Of a stretch of 64,000 nucleotides of DNA, positions 23,265-30,928 are shown piece after piece. The stretch's first letter is position 1. Every line of letters starts with the position of its first letter. The notes beneath the pieces were generated by a model, which was not told the DNA's origin, did not search any database, and saw only the letters and a program-made list of their open reading frames with translations. Location of the stretch: assembly GCA_002070955.1 (NCBI GenBank), contig MWEK01000013.1, forward strand, positions 1-64,000, given 5' to 3'. A program made the position numbers and the translations under genes. The stretch comes from Planctomycetes bacterium ADurb.Bin069 (GTDB taxonomy: Bacteria; Planctomycetota; UBA8108; UBA8890; UBA8898).

Positions 23265-25637
23265 ATGCACGACTTCAAACCGGCCGCCCGCGCGGTTCTG
23301 CTCCTTCTTCTCGCCGCCGGCGCCGCCCGCGGCGCGGCCGTCGAGCTCGCGATCGACCCGGCGGCGACGCTCCACCGCGTCGATCCCCGCATCTACGGTC
23401 ACTTCCTCGAGCACATCTATCACGCCTGCAACGGCGGCTTGTGGGGCGAGATGATCTGGAATCGGAGTTTCGAGGAAGCGCCCGGCGTGGGGCTCTGGCG
23501 CATCGACGACGGCTCTATCGCGCAACTGGAAGAGAGCGATGACGTGCGCCTGGTCTTCGGCGACCCGGCGTGGACCGATTACGAGTTCACGCTCCAGGCC
23601 CGCAAGAACGGCGGCGGCGAAGGTTTCTTGGTTCTGTTCAGGGTGCGGGGGCCCGAGGACTTCTACTGGGTGAACCTGGGCGGCTGGGGCAACCGGCGCC
23701 ACGGCCTCGAGCGCGGCCGGAAGGGCGAAGGCCGCTGGGGCGTCATCAAGGACCTGGGAGAAGGCCGCATCGAGACGGGCAGATGGCACCGGCTGCGCCT
23801 CCGCTGCGAGGGCCGCCGTTTTCAGTTTTGGATCGACGATACGCGCCTCATGGACTTCACGGATGACGCCAAGGCGCACGAGCGCGGCGCGGTGGGCATC
23901 GGCACCTGGGTCACCCGGGCCGAGTACCGCGCCATCAAGGTGACGGCGCTGGACGGCGCCCCGCTCTTCGAGGGCTTGCCGCCCCTTTCCCGGGACGCAA
24001 CGCCGCGGCACTGGAGGAGCTACGGATCGGGAAAAATCCTGCTGGACGACGGGCGGCCCAAGAACGGCCGGTTCGCCGCGCGCATTGCCGCGGAAAGCGG
24101 CGAGACCGGCTTGGCGCAGGCGCCGCTCTGCCTCCGCAAGGGCGAGACCTACCGGGGATCCCTGTGGACCCGCGGCACGGCGCCGGGCGGCCTCCTCCTG
24201 CGTGTCACCGCCGGCGACTGGGTGATGACCCGCGCTCTGCCCGCCCCGGCGCCCGAGTGGCGGGAAGCGCGCTTCGAGTTCACCGCCAAGGCCGACGCCG
24301 GCGACGCCGCGCTCCAGATCGCCGTTCCCGGCCAAGGCGACGTGTGCATCGACCAGGTGAGCCTGATGCCGGACGCGGCCGCGGCGACGGGCGGCTTCCG
24401 CCCCGATCTCCTGGAGGCCATCGCGGGCCTCAGGCCGCCCCTCATCAGGTGGCCCGGCGGCTGCTACGCCGAGCGCTACCGCTGGAAGGACGGGATCGGG
24501 CCCCAAGCGGCGCGCGGCCGCTTCCCGGTCTCGATCTGGGACGATATCGACACCAACTCCTACGGCACGGACGAATTCATCGCCATGTGCCGCAAGCTCG
24601 GCGCCGAGCCGCTTATCGTCATCAACGCCGGCCGCCACGACCCCGGCACCCCGCGGGCCGACTACATCAAGGAGGCCTGCGAGTGGATCGAGTACTGCAA
24701 CGGCCCGGCCGACTCCGCCTGGGGCAAGGTGCGCGCCGCGAACGGACATCCCGAGCCCTACGGCGTCAGGCTCTGGGAGATCGACAACGAAACTTGGTCC
24801 GCCGGCGTGGAGGGCTATATCGCCATCGTCAAGGAGTTCGCGCCGGCCATGCGCGCGGCCGACCCGTCGATCGTGCTGCTGGCCTGCGGCGGCGCCGGGA
24901 CGAGCAACGCCGCCTTCGGCAATTGGAACGAACGGCTCCTGGCCGGCTGCGCCGAATGCTTCGAGTATCTGAGCATCCACCACTACGAGGACCCGAACGC
25001 GTACGCGACCGGACCGCGCGCCTACGAGAGCCACTTCCGCGAGCTCGGGCGGTTCATCGCCGCGTCGCGCAACCCGAAGATCAAGGTCTTCGTCTCGGAA
25101 TGGAACGCGCAGAGCACGGACTGGCGCACGGGGCTCTATGCCGCGGGGCTGCTCAACGCCTTCGAGCGCGCCGGTGATGTGGTGGCAATCGCCTCGCCGG
25201 CGCTGTGGCTCCGGCACGTGTCGGCCACGGCCTGGGACAACGCCTTGATCAACTTCGACCACTGCGGCTGGTTCCCCGCTCCCAATTACGTCGTCATGAA
25301 GCTCTGGCGCGACCACGCGGGGCCGCATCTTCTGGCCATCGAAGGCGATGCCGAGGGGCTGGACGCCGCCGCCACGAAGACCGACGACGGGAGCCGCGTC
25401 TTCTTCAAGGCCGTGAACCCCGGCGCCGAGCCCCTCGCCGTCGCCCTCACCCTGCGGGGCGCGGCGCCGCGCTCGGCGGAGTTCCAGCTCATGGCTCCGG
25501 ACGGCCTCTCGGCGCGCAACACGCTGGCCGCACCTTCGAAGATCGCGCCCGCGCCCGGGCGGATCGAGACCGACGGAAACGTGCTGCGCTTCACCATGCC
25601 GCCCCGTTCGGCGGGAGCGCTTACCGTGAGGCTGTAG
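23265..25637 (+). CDS. Exported GH51 alpha-L-arabinofuranosidase with inserted carbohydrate-binding domains
   Basis: Hydrolyses alpha-L-arabinofuranosyl side chains of plant polysaccharides, probably outside the inner membrane. The signal peptide is about 1-26. The GH51 start IYGHFLEHIYHACNGGLWGE is followed by an insert at about 85-230 with a LamG/concanavalin-like look (WTDYEFTLQARKNGGGEGF, RFQFWIDDTRLMDF). A second insert at about 245-370 resembles CBM4/9 (KGETYRGSLWTRG). The catalytic barrel then resumes with RWPGGCYAERYRWKDGIGP, WEIDNETW (acid/base Glu, about 508) and FVSEWNAQS (nucleophile Glu, about 611), ending in a beta-sandwich. The usual acid/base motif is EIGNE; Asp replaces Gly here. 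Length 790 aa. A 130-bp gap separates it from the permease gene, with a weak GACAAT -10 near 23235. Confidence 0.88.
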   Translation: MHDFKPAARAVLLLLLAAGAARGAAVELAIDPAATLHRVDPRIYGHFLEHIYHACNGGLWGEMIWNRSFEEAPGVGLWRIDDGSIAQLEESDDVRLVFGDPAWTDYEFTLQARKNGGGEGFLVLFRVRGPEDFYWVNLGGWGNRRHGLERGRKGEGRWGVIKDLGEGRIETGRWHRLRLRCEGRRFQFWIDDTRLMDFTDDAKAHERGAVGIGTWVTRAEYRAIKVTALDGAPLFEGLPPLSRDATPRHWRSYGSGKILLDDGRPKNGRFAARIAAESGETGLAQAPLCLRKGETYRGSLWTRGTAPGGLLLRVTAGDWVMTRALPAPAPEWREARFEFTAKADAGDAALQIAVPGQGDVCIDQVSLMPDAAAATGGFRPDLLEAIAGLRPPLIRWPGGCYAERYRWKDGIGPQAARGRFPVSIWDDIDTNSYGTDEFIAMCRKLGAEPLIVINAGRHDPGTPRADYIKEACEWIEYCNGPADSAWGKVRAANGHPEPYGVRLWEIDNETWSAGVEGYIAIVKEFAPAMRAADPSIVLLACGGAGTSNAAFGNWNERLLAGCAECFEYLSIHHYEDPNAYATGPRAYESHFRELGRFIAASRNPKIKVFVSEWNAQSTDWRTGLYAAGLLNAFERAGDVVAIASPALWLRHVSATAWDNALINFDHCGWFPAPNYVVMKLWRDHAGPHLLAIEGDAEGLDAAATKTDDGSRVFFKAVNPGAEPLAVALTLRGAAPRSAEFQLMAPDGLSARNTLAAPSKIAPAPGRIETDGNVLRFTMPPRSAGALTVRL

Positions 25638-25662
25638 CCCGGGGCGCCGCGACTGTCTCGGC

Positions 25663-25690
25663 TTGCCCGCTCGGCGGCGCGAAGTACAAT
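25663..25690 (+). promoter_or_regulatory. Sigma-70 promoter for the PIG-L gene
   Basis: TTGCCC at 25663-25668, a 16-bp spacer and TACAAT at 25685-25690, starting 25 bp after the GH51 stop. A start near 25697 leaves a short leader with a strong AGGAGGAG ribosome site before ATG 25729. Confidence 0.6.
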
Positions 25691-25728
25691 GCCTCCGGAC
25701 GAAGAACTTCAACACAGGAGGAGCGGCC

Positions 25729-26652
25729 ATGACGCGCGTTTCCCTCGCTGCTTTGCTCGGCTTCCTGGTTCTATGCGGCGCTCTTGGCTCGAACCCGGCG
25801 CTTCCCGCCGCCGAAAACGAGCCGCTCCGGGTCATCGCCTTCGGCGCACACCCCGATGACTGCGAACTCAAGGCGGGCGGCACGGGCGCCCTCTGGGCCC
25901 GGGCCGGACACAAGGTGCTGCTCGTCTCCATGACGAACGGCGACATCGGCCACTGGCGCGACGCGGGCGGCCCCCTTGCCAATCGGCGGCGCGAGGAGGC
26001 GCGCCGGGCCGACGCGGTTCTCGGCGTCGAGAGCAAGGTCCTGGACAACCACGACGGCGAACTCATGGCGACCCTGGAGAACCGGCGCGCCGTCGTCCGC
26101 CTCATCAGGGAGTGGCAGGCCGACATCGTCCTCGCGCCCCGCGCCTGCGATTATCACCCCGACCACCGCTACGCGGGAATCCTGGTCCAAGACGCGGGTT
26201 ACATGGTGACGGTTCCGTTCTTCTGCCCCGACACGCCCCACCTCGCCTGCAATCCCGTCTTCCTGTACTTCGAGGACGGATTCCAGCGGCCCTATCCCTT
26301 CAACGCCGATGTCGTCGTGGCCATCGACGCCGTCATCGAGAAGAAGCTCGACGCGCTCGCCCTCATGGAATCGCAATTCCTCGAGGGCGGCTGCAACGGC
26401 GGCGAGGCCGCGATGCCCAAGGACGCGGCCGCCCGCGAGGCGCGCCAGGCGCAGATCCGCGACAATTTCCGGCGCCGGTTCGCCGCCGTCGCGGACCGTT
26501 TCCGCGACAAGCTGATCCAGCTCTACGGACCCGAAAAGGGCGCCCGAGTCAAGTACGCCGAGGCCTTCGAGATCTGCGAGTACGGCCGCCGCCCCACCCC
26601 GGAAGAGCTCCGGCGGTTGTTTCCCATGGACGAGGGGGCGAAAGCCCAATAG
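25729..26652 (+). CDS. Exported PIG-L/LmbE-family deacetylase
   Basis: Zn-dependent de-N-acetylase fold. The zinc-binding motif GAHPDDCELKAGG lies near residue 40 and the second site DYHPDHRYAG near 145, both as in the family. A signal peptide (about 1-27) directs it out of the cytoplasm, suggesting a role on extracellular or periplasmic N-acetylated glycans rather than on mycothiol- or bacillithiol-type thiols. Length 307 aa. The gene has its own promoter and a strong SD (AGGAGGAG), and stands at the end of the carbohydrate block. Substrate unknown. Confidence 0.88.
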   Translation: MTRVSLAALLGFLVLCGALGSNPALPAAENEPLRVIAFGAHPDDCELKAGGTGALWARAGHKVLLVSMTNGDIGHWRDAGGPLANRRREEARRADAVLGVESKVLDNHDGELMATLENRRAVVRLIREWQADIVLAPRACDYHPDHRYAGILVQDAGYMVTVPFFCPDTPHLACNPVFLYFEDGFQRPYPFNADVVVAIDAVIEKKLDALALMESQFLEGGCNGGEAAMPKDAAAREARQAQIRDNFRRRFAAVADRFRDKLIQLYGPEKGARVKYAEAFEICEYGRRPTPEELRRLFPMDEGAKAQ

Positions 26653-26657
26653 CGGGG

Positions 26658-26675
26658 CGGCGCCCGCCGGCGCCG
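26658..26675. terminator. Perfect GC hairpin between convergent genes
   Basis: CGGCGCC (26658-26664), loop CGCC and GGCGCCG (26669-26675) form a 7-bp perfect stem in the 29-bp gap between two convergent stops. A 12-bp palindrome, CGGGTTAACCCG (26678-26689), lies beside it and contains the stop of the minus-strand gene. There is no T-run; probable shared terminator. Confidence 0.45.
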
Positions 26676-26681
26676 GACGGG

Positions 26682-27230
26682 TTAACCCGCCCGCGGCCCG
26701 GAGTCCGCGGCCTGCGGCGCCGTCTCCGCGCTCCGGCGCGCCAGCCCCAGAACGAGCTGCACCTCTCCCACCGGCAGCCGGAGGCGGCCCGCGATCTCCC
26801 CCGGGTCGCTTCCCTCGCGGGCGAGCGCCAGAATTTCGGCCTTGCGGGGGTCTTCGCCGCCGGCGGCGCGATCGCGCGCCGCCGCGACCGCCGCGGTCAA
26901 GCGCTCGACCGCCCGGTCCGCCTCGGCCAGAAGCCCGGTTAGATACTGAATCCGCGTGTCGATGCGCCCCTCGATCTCGCGGCCGATCTCCTTGAGTTCG
27001 TGAAGGACCCGCGCGGCGTCGTCGCCCGAGGATCGCGGCGCTCCGCTTGCGCGCGCGGCGAAGGCCCCGCGCTCGAGATCCGGCCCCTCCGCGCCCCACC
27101 GGCGGGCGCGCCGGGAACCGCGCCGCAGAAAGATGAAACAGAAAACGAGCGCCGCGAGGACGGCGGCCATGGGGAGCCAACCTTCCCGCAGCATGCCCAG
27201 CGCGCCTTCCGGATCCAATCCCGCGACCAT
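26682..27230 (-). CDS. Small membrane-anchored coiled-coil protein (DUF6115/DUF2802-like)
   Basis: 182 aa. One TM near the N-terminus (LPMAAVLAALVFCFIFLRRG, about 19-38) is followed by a basic linker and a helical region likely to be coiled coil (about 70-125: RVLHELKEIGREIEGRIDTR onward). The C-terminal helix-turn-helix-like segment contains ILALAREGSDPGEIAGRL and VGEVQLVLGLARR. That tail is typical of small DUF proteins found near motility or membrane genes, where an SOS- or sigma-like HTH seems to be used structurally. Function unknown. It starts 3 bp after the DUF1015 stop, so the two are co-transcribed. Confidence 0.65.
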   Translation of the reverse strand: MVAGLDPEGALGMLREGWLPMAAVLAALVFCFIFLRRGSRRARRWGAEGPDLERGAFAARASGAPRSSGDDAARVLHELKEIGREIEGRIDTRIQYLTGLLAEADRAVERLTAAVAAARDRAAGGEDPRKAEILALAREGSDPGEIAGRLRLPVGEVQLVLGLARRSAETAPQAADSGPRAG

Positions 27231-27233
27231 ACC

Positions 27234-28382
27234 CTACCCGTCGAACTCGAACAGCCGCATGATCATGCCGGACCACAGCTTCGGATAGAAATAGGTGCTC
27301 TTGGGAGGAAAGACCTTGCCCGCCTTGACGGTTGAGAAAAGATCCTCCGGCGTCACGGCGCGCACGCGCACGGCGACAATCGGCGCGCCCCGGCGCAGCC
27401 GCTCCACGGCCGCCGTCAGATCGCGCGTGCATTCGAGGGACGCATCCGCCGGCAGCGTGTCGATGAAGTTCTTGTGGAGATACTCGATGAGGCTCTCGCC
27501 GCCCCCGCGAAACCCGCGCGCCAGGCCATCCTCGGCCCCCGGGAAATAGAGCGTCACATCGGCCGCCCCCGCGGCCGCCGGCAGGGCGGCGGCCGCCGCC
27601 AAGGCCCACTCGCGCGCGCGTTGTCTGCTCGGGAACGTGATGGCGCGGTGGTACGGCGCGATCCTGAGCCCGGCGGCGGGCGCCATGCTGCCCACGACGG
27701 CGAGACAGTAGCGCGCGCCCGCGACGCCGGGGTTCTCCTCCCAGTACCGCGCCGCGGTCTGGAAACGGTGGTGCCCGTCGGCGATCACCAAATCCTTGGA
27801 AGCGAGCAGCGCCGCGGCTTGCGCCGCGGCGGCGTCCTCCAGGTCGCACACGGCATGCGTCTCGCCTTCGCCGGCGGGCACCGTGAGGCGGCGGGCGCCC
27901 CTGCCTTCGCGCATGAGCTTCAAGAAGGCGCCGTCGTCCTCGCAGACCAGGAAAACCAGTTCGAGGTTGCCGCCCACGCCCGCAAGCTGCGCGAGCCGAC
28001 CTTCCTTGACCTTGGCAAAGGTCTTTTCGTGGCCCCGCACCCGCGCGGCGGCCAAGTCGACCTTGCCGACAAGGCCCGTGAAGGCGTACGAGGTTCCGTC
28101 GTGGGTGAAGTCGGCGGTATACAGGTAGTAACGCGGCGCCGCGCCGACCGCCAGGACGCCGTCCCGCACCCAGGCGGCGAGGCGTTCGCGGGCCCGGGAG
28201 AAGTCCGGCGCCGCATCGGGGCGCTCCCCCAGGGTAAAGCGCACGATGTTGCGCGGGCTTGCGGCGAGCAGCGCGGCGTGCTCCCTCGCGCTGATGATGT
28301 CGTAAGGCGGCGCCGCGTGCAGATGCGGCGCGCCCTGGGCGGCGGTGTAGAACACCGCCTTGAACGGCTCGATCCGACTCAC
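27234..28382 (-). CDS. DUF1015 family protein
   Basis: Conserved protein of unknown biochemical role found across many phyla, often in amino-acid or serine metabolism contexts. Landmarks: RIEPFKAVFY at the start, PPYDIISARE, SPRNIVRFTLGE, VIADGHHRFQTAARYWEENP near residue 200 and the C-terminal PPKSTYFYPKLWSGMIMR. I chose GTG 28382 (382 aa), preceded by a purine-rich GAGAGGGAG. The open frame continues upstream, but the extra part is not family-like. It is 31 bp after the cyclase-like gene and 3 bp before the coiled-coil protein gene, in one leftward operon. Confidence 0.85.
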   Translation of the reverse strand: MSRIEPFKAVFYTAAQGAPHLHAAPPYDIISAREHAALLAASPRNIVRFTLGERPDAAPDFSRARERLAAWVRDGVLAVGAAPRYYLYTADFTHDGTSYAFTGLVGKVDLAAARVRGHEKTFAKVKEGRLAQLAGVGGNLELVFLVCEDDGAFLKLMREGRGARRLTVPAGEGETHAVCDLEDAAAAQAAALLASKDLVIADGHHRFQTAARYWEENPGVAGARYCLAVVGSMAPAAGLRIAPYHRAITFPSRQRAREWALAAAAALPAAAGAADVTLYFPGAEDGLARGFRGGGESLIEYLHKNFIDTLPADASLECTRDLTAAVERLRRGAPIVAVRVRAVTPEDLFSTVKAGKVFPPKSTYFYPKLWSGMIMRLFEFDG

Positions 28383-28413
28383 CCCCGCTCCCTCTCTTCC
28401 CGCGGGCCGGGCT

Positions 28414-29586
28414 TCACTTGGCTTCGGCGGGTTTCTCTTTCGCCAGGGCCTCGCCGCAATCGCGGAGCGCCAGGATAGCGTAGGACGTGGAGATCTCGGG
28501 AATACCTTCCCACCACCGGTTCTCGTCCCGGTTCTCCCAGAGGCCGTCCGCATTCTGCAGCGCAAGGAGCTTGGCCGCCAGATCCGACGCCCACGGCCGC
28601 GATCCGGCCGGCGTCGGCACCCGGGACTCGCCCCACAAAAGCAGGGCCTTGGCCATGGCCCGGTAGTAGTAGTACAGCCCCTGCTTGCCCTGGGCGGGGT
28701 TGTCGGGCGTCGCCATGCCGGGGTTGTCTTCCACGGTGTAGTTGGTGCACAGCCATTTCCAGAGCTTCTTCATCTCCACCGAATTGCGATCGGCCCCAGC
28801 ATAGATGAAGCTCTTCAGCCCCGAATAGCTCATGCTCCCGTACGACGAATGCTGCCACGTCCCGTCCTGGAGCTTGCGGGGCTCGATCTTGCCCTCGCCC
28901 GGCCGGTAGAGCATGCCGCCGTCGTCGTTCGTGCCCCACCCGGCAATGAGGCCGTCCTTGATGGCATCGTTGCTGTCGCAGGAGTTCTGGGTGCGCCTGA
29001 GGAACACCTGCGAGCGCTTCCAGATCGGGCTGTCCGCCGCCACGCCGCTCTCGCCCAGGGCCTCCATGGCGAACTGGGTGTTGGAAAGATCGGCGCGCCG
29101 ATCGGTTCCGTACCCCCAGCCTCCGTAGGAGACATGCTTGGCCTGCTCGTACCCCGGCCGCGAGTCCTCGCTGAGCTGCTGGCCCGCCAGGAACGCGACG
29201 GCCTTCTCGATCTGCGCCTTGTTCTTCTCGGCTCCGGCCGCGCGCAGAGCCATGACGCCGATCGAGGTCGTGTAGACCCAGAGCCCGTCGTCGTGAATGC
29301 CGCCCGTCTCCTTCTGGTGCGCCAGCAGGTAATCGACGGCCTTCGAGATGAAGGGGCCGTCCCATTCGCGGTACTTGGCGGGAGATTCGGCCAGGGCCCA
29401 CACGACGAGCCCCGTGATGCCGAGGTTGGATTTGCCGTCGATCCGGGGACCGTAGCCGCCGTCCTCGTTCTGGCGGTCGATCAGCGCGTTCGCGGCGCGC
29501 CGCGCGGCCGCCTTGATCCCTCGGGCAAGATCCGCCGCATCAGGCGCGTCCGCGCTCAGAAGGGCAACTAGCAGGACTGCCGTCAT
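28414..29586 (-). CDS. Exported prenyltransferase/squalene-cyclase-like alpha-toroid protein
   Basis: 390 aa with a short N-terminal hydrophobic signal (MTAVLLVALLSADAP). The body consists of repeats of the squalene oxidase/prenyltransferase type: ALIDRQNEDGGYGPRIDGKS, YLLAHQKETGGIHDDGLWVY, GGWGYG and LQNADGLWENRDENRWWEG. These QW-like repeats build an alpha/alpha toroid. The DxDD protonation motif of squalene-hopene cyclase is not seen and the protein is much shorter, so it is probably not a cyclase. Such exported toroids are common in Planctomycetota-like genomes. The gene has its own promoter (29621-29649) and a strong SD, GGAGGTG. Confidence 0.82.
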   Translation of the reverse strand: MTAVLLVALLSADAPDAADLARGIKAAARRAANALIDRQNEDGGYGPRIDGKSNLGITGLVVWALAESPAKYREWDGPFISKAVDYLLAHQKETGGIHDDGLWVYTTSIGVMALRAAGAEKNKAQIEKAVAFLAGQQLSEDSRPGYEQAKHVSYGGWGYGTDRRADLSNTQFAMEALGESGVAADSPIWKRSQVFLRRTQNSCDSNDAIKDGLIAGWGTNDDGGMLYRPGEGKIEPRKLQDGTWQHSSYGSMSYSGLKSFIYAGADRNSVEMKKLWKWLCTNYTVEDNPGMATPDNPAQGKQGLYYYYRAMAKALLLWGESRVPTPAGSRPWASDLAAKLLALQNADGLWENRDENRWWEGIPEISTSYAILALRDCGEALAKEKPAEAK

Positions 29587-29620
29587 GGCACACCTCCACC
29601 ATCAGAGTGATCCGCGAGAG

Positions 29621-29649
29621 ATGTTAACCGCAGCCAAGATGCACGTCAA
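29621..29649 (-). promoter_or_regulatory. Sigma-70 promoter for the toroid-DUF1015 operon
   Basis: Minus strand: TTGACG (29649-29644, 5/6), a 17-bp spacer and TAACAT (29626-29621, 4/6). Transcription would start near 29614, giving about 28 nt of leader with GGAGGTG before ATG 29586. It lies in the 86-bp gap after the epimerase gene. Confidence 0.55.
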
Positions 29650-29672
29650 CGATCGCGCTTCGCTCGTCCTGC

Positions 29673-30821
29673 TCACACCGGCTGTGCCGCGGCGTCGGGC
29701 GCGAGCCGCTCCCGGGCGCGCATCCGGTTTGATTCGTAGGCGGCGACCGCGGAAAGGATCAGGTCGAGATCGTACTCGGGCTTGTATCCGATCGCCTGCC
29801 TGATCTTGCTCAGGTCGGGCACGCGCCGGCGCATGTCCTCGAAGCCCTGGCTGTATACCTCCCCGTAGGGCACATGTACGATGGGCGAGGACGAATCGCA
29901 CAGCGCAACCACGCGCTCGGCCAATTCCGCGACGGTGATCTCCTCGTCGGAGCCGACGTTGTAGACCTCTCCGATGGTGTGCCGAGCCGCGGCGACTTCG
30001 ATCACGGCGCCGATGACGTCGCCCACGAAGCTGAAACACCGCGTCTGGAGCCCGTCGCCGTAAATCTCGAGCGGCTCGCCCCGCAACGCGGCGCGCACAA
30101 AACGCGGCACGAGCATGCCGTAGACCCCGGTCTGGCGCGGCCCGGTCGTGTTGAAGAAGCGCAGCACCGTGACGGGCAGGCCGTGCTCGTGGAAGTACGC
30201 CAGGGCGAGGAATTCGCCGGCGGCTTTCGAACACGCATAGCCCCAGCGGCGGATGGCGCTCGGTCCGATCACCATGGCTTCATCTTCGCGGAAAGGCACG
30301 CGCGCGCTCTTGCCGTAGACCTCGCTGGTCGAAGCCAGCACCACGCGGCGGCCCTTCTTCGACGCTTGATGCAGCACCGCTTCGGTGCCGCGGATGTTGG
30401 AGGCGATCGTCCGGATCGGCGCCTCCATGATGAGTTTGACGCCCACCACGGCCGCCAGGTGGAAAATCGTGTCGCAGCGGTCGACAAGCTCGGCCAGCAC
30501 GCTCTCGTTCTCGACGGCGTCGATCACGCAGCGCAGGTTCGGGTCGCCGCGCAGGTGCGCCAGGTTGTCCAGCGAGCCCGTGGAGAGGTCGTCGATTATC
30601 AGGACCTCGTTCCCGCGCTTGAGGAGCTCCTCGGCCAGATGGGAGCCGATGAATCCGGCTCCGCCCGTGATCAAGACCCGTTCTCGGCCGCGGCGGGAAG
30701 GCGGAGAAAGACGCCGCCAGGGCCACGGCCGCCGCGGCGCCGCGCCGTTCCCGTTCCCCCGCTCCTTGTCCTTGCCGCCGCCTGGCGACACCGAGAGACG
30801 ATCCTCGTCCTCCCGATTCAC
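29673..30821 (-). CDS. NAD-dependent epimerase/dehydratase (nucleotide-sugar)
   Basis: Extended short-chain dehydrogenase acting on nucleotide sugars, probably for surface polysaccharide synthesis. Landmarks: dinucleotide loop GGAGFIGSHLAEELLKRG, DDLSTGSLDNL, FHLAAVVGV, the active-site Ser region STSEVYG, the catalytic pair in YACSKAAGE (YxxxK) and RFFNTTGPRQTG. It resembles UDP-glucose 4-epimerase or UDP-glucuronate decarboxylase types; the exact reaction is not decidable by eye. I chose GTG 30821 (382 aa): the ATG at 30839 lies on top of GGAGGGAGG, the obvious ribosome site for the GTG. About 45 low-complexity residues precede the fold, unusual for the family. It lies 107 bp downstream of carB. 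Confidence 0.85.
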   Translation of the reverse strand: MNREDEDRLSVSPGGGKDKERGNGNGAAPRRPWPWRRLSPPSRRGRERVLITGGAGFIGSHLAEELLKRGNEVLIIDDLSTGSLDNLAHLRGDPNLRCVIDAVENESVLAELVDRCDTIFHLAAVVGVKLIMEAPIRTIASNIRGTEAVLHQASKKGRRVVLASTSEVYGKSARVPFREDEAMVIGPSAIRRWGYACSKAAGEFLALAYFHEHGLPVTVLRFFNTTGPRQTGVYGMLVPRFVRAALRGEPLEIYGDGLQTRCFSFVGDVIGAVIEVAAARHTIGEVYNVGSDEEITVAELAERVVALCDSSSPIVHVPYGEVYSQGFEDMRRRVPDLSKIRQAIGYKPEYDLDLILSAVAAYESNRMRARERLAPDAAAQPV

Positions 30822-30928
30822 CGCGCAACCTCCCTCCATCGAATCTCGGCTGTATGCGGGAACCGATAATCCTCCGCGTGCGTGAATTCTCCTTCAAGAA
30901 ACCAAGCTCTCTTTTCGGGTTTCCAGGC

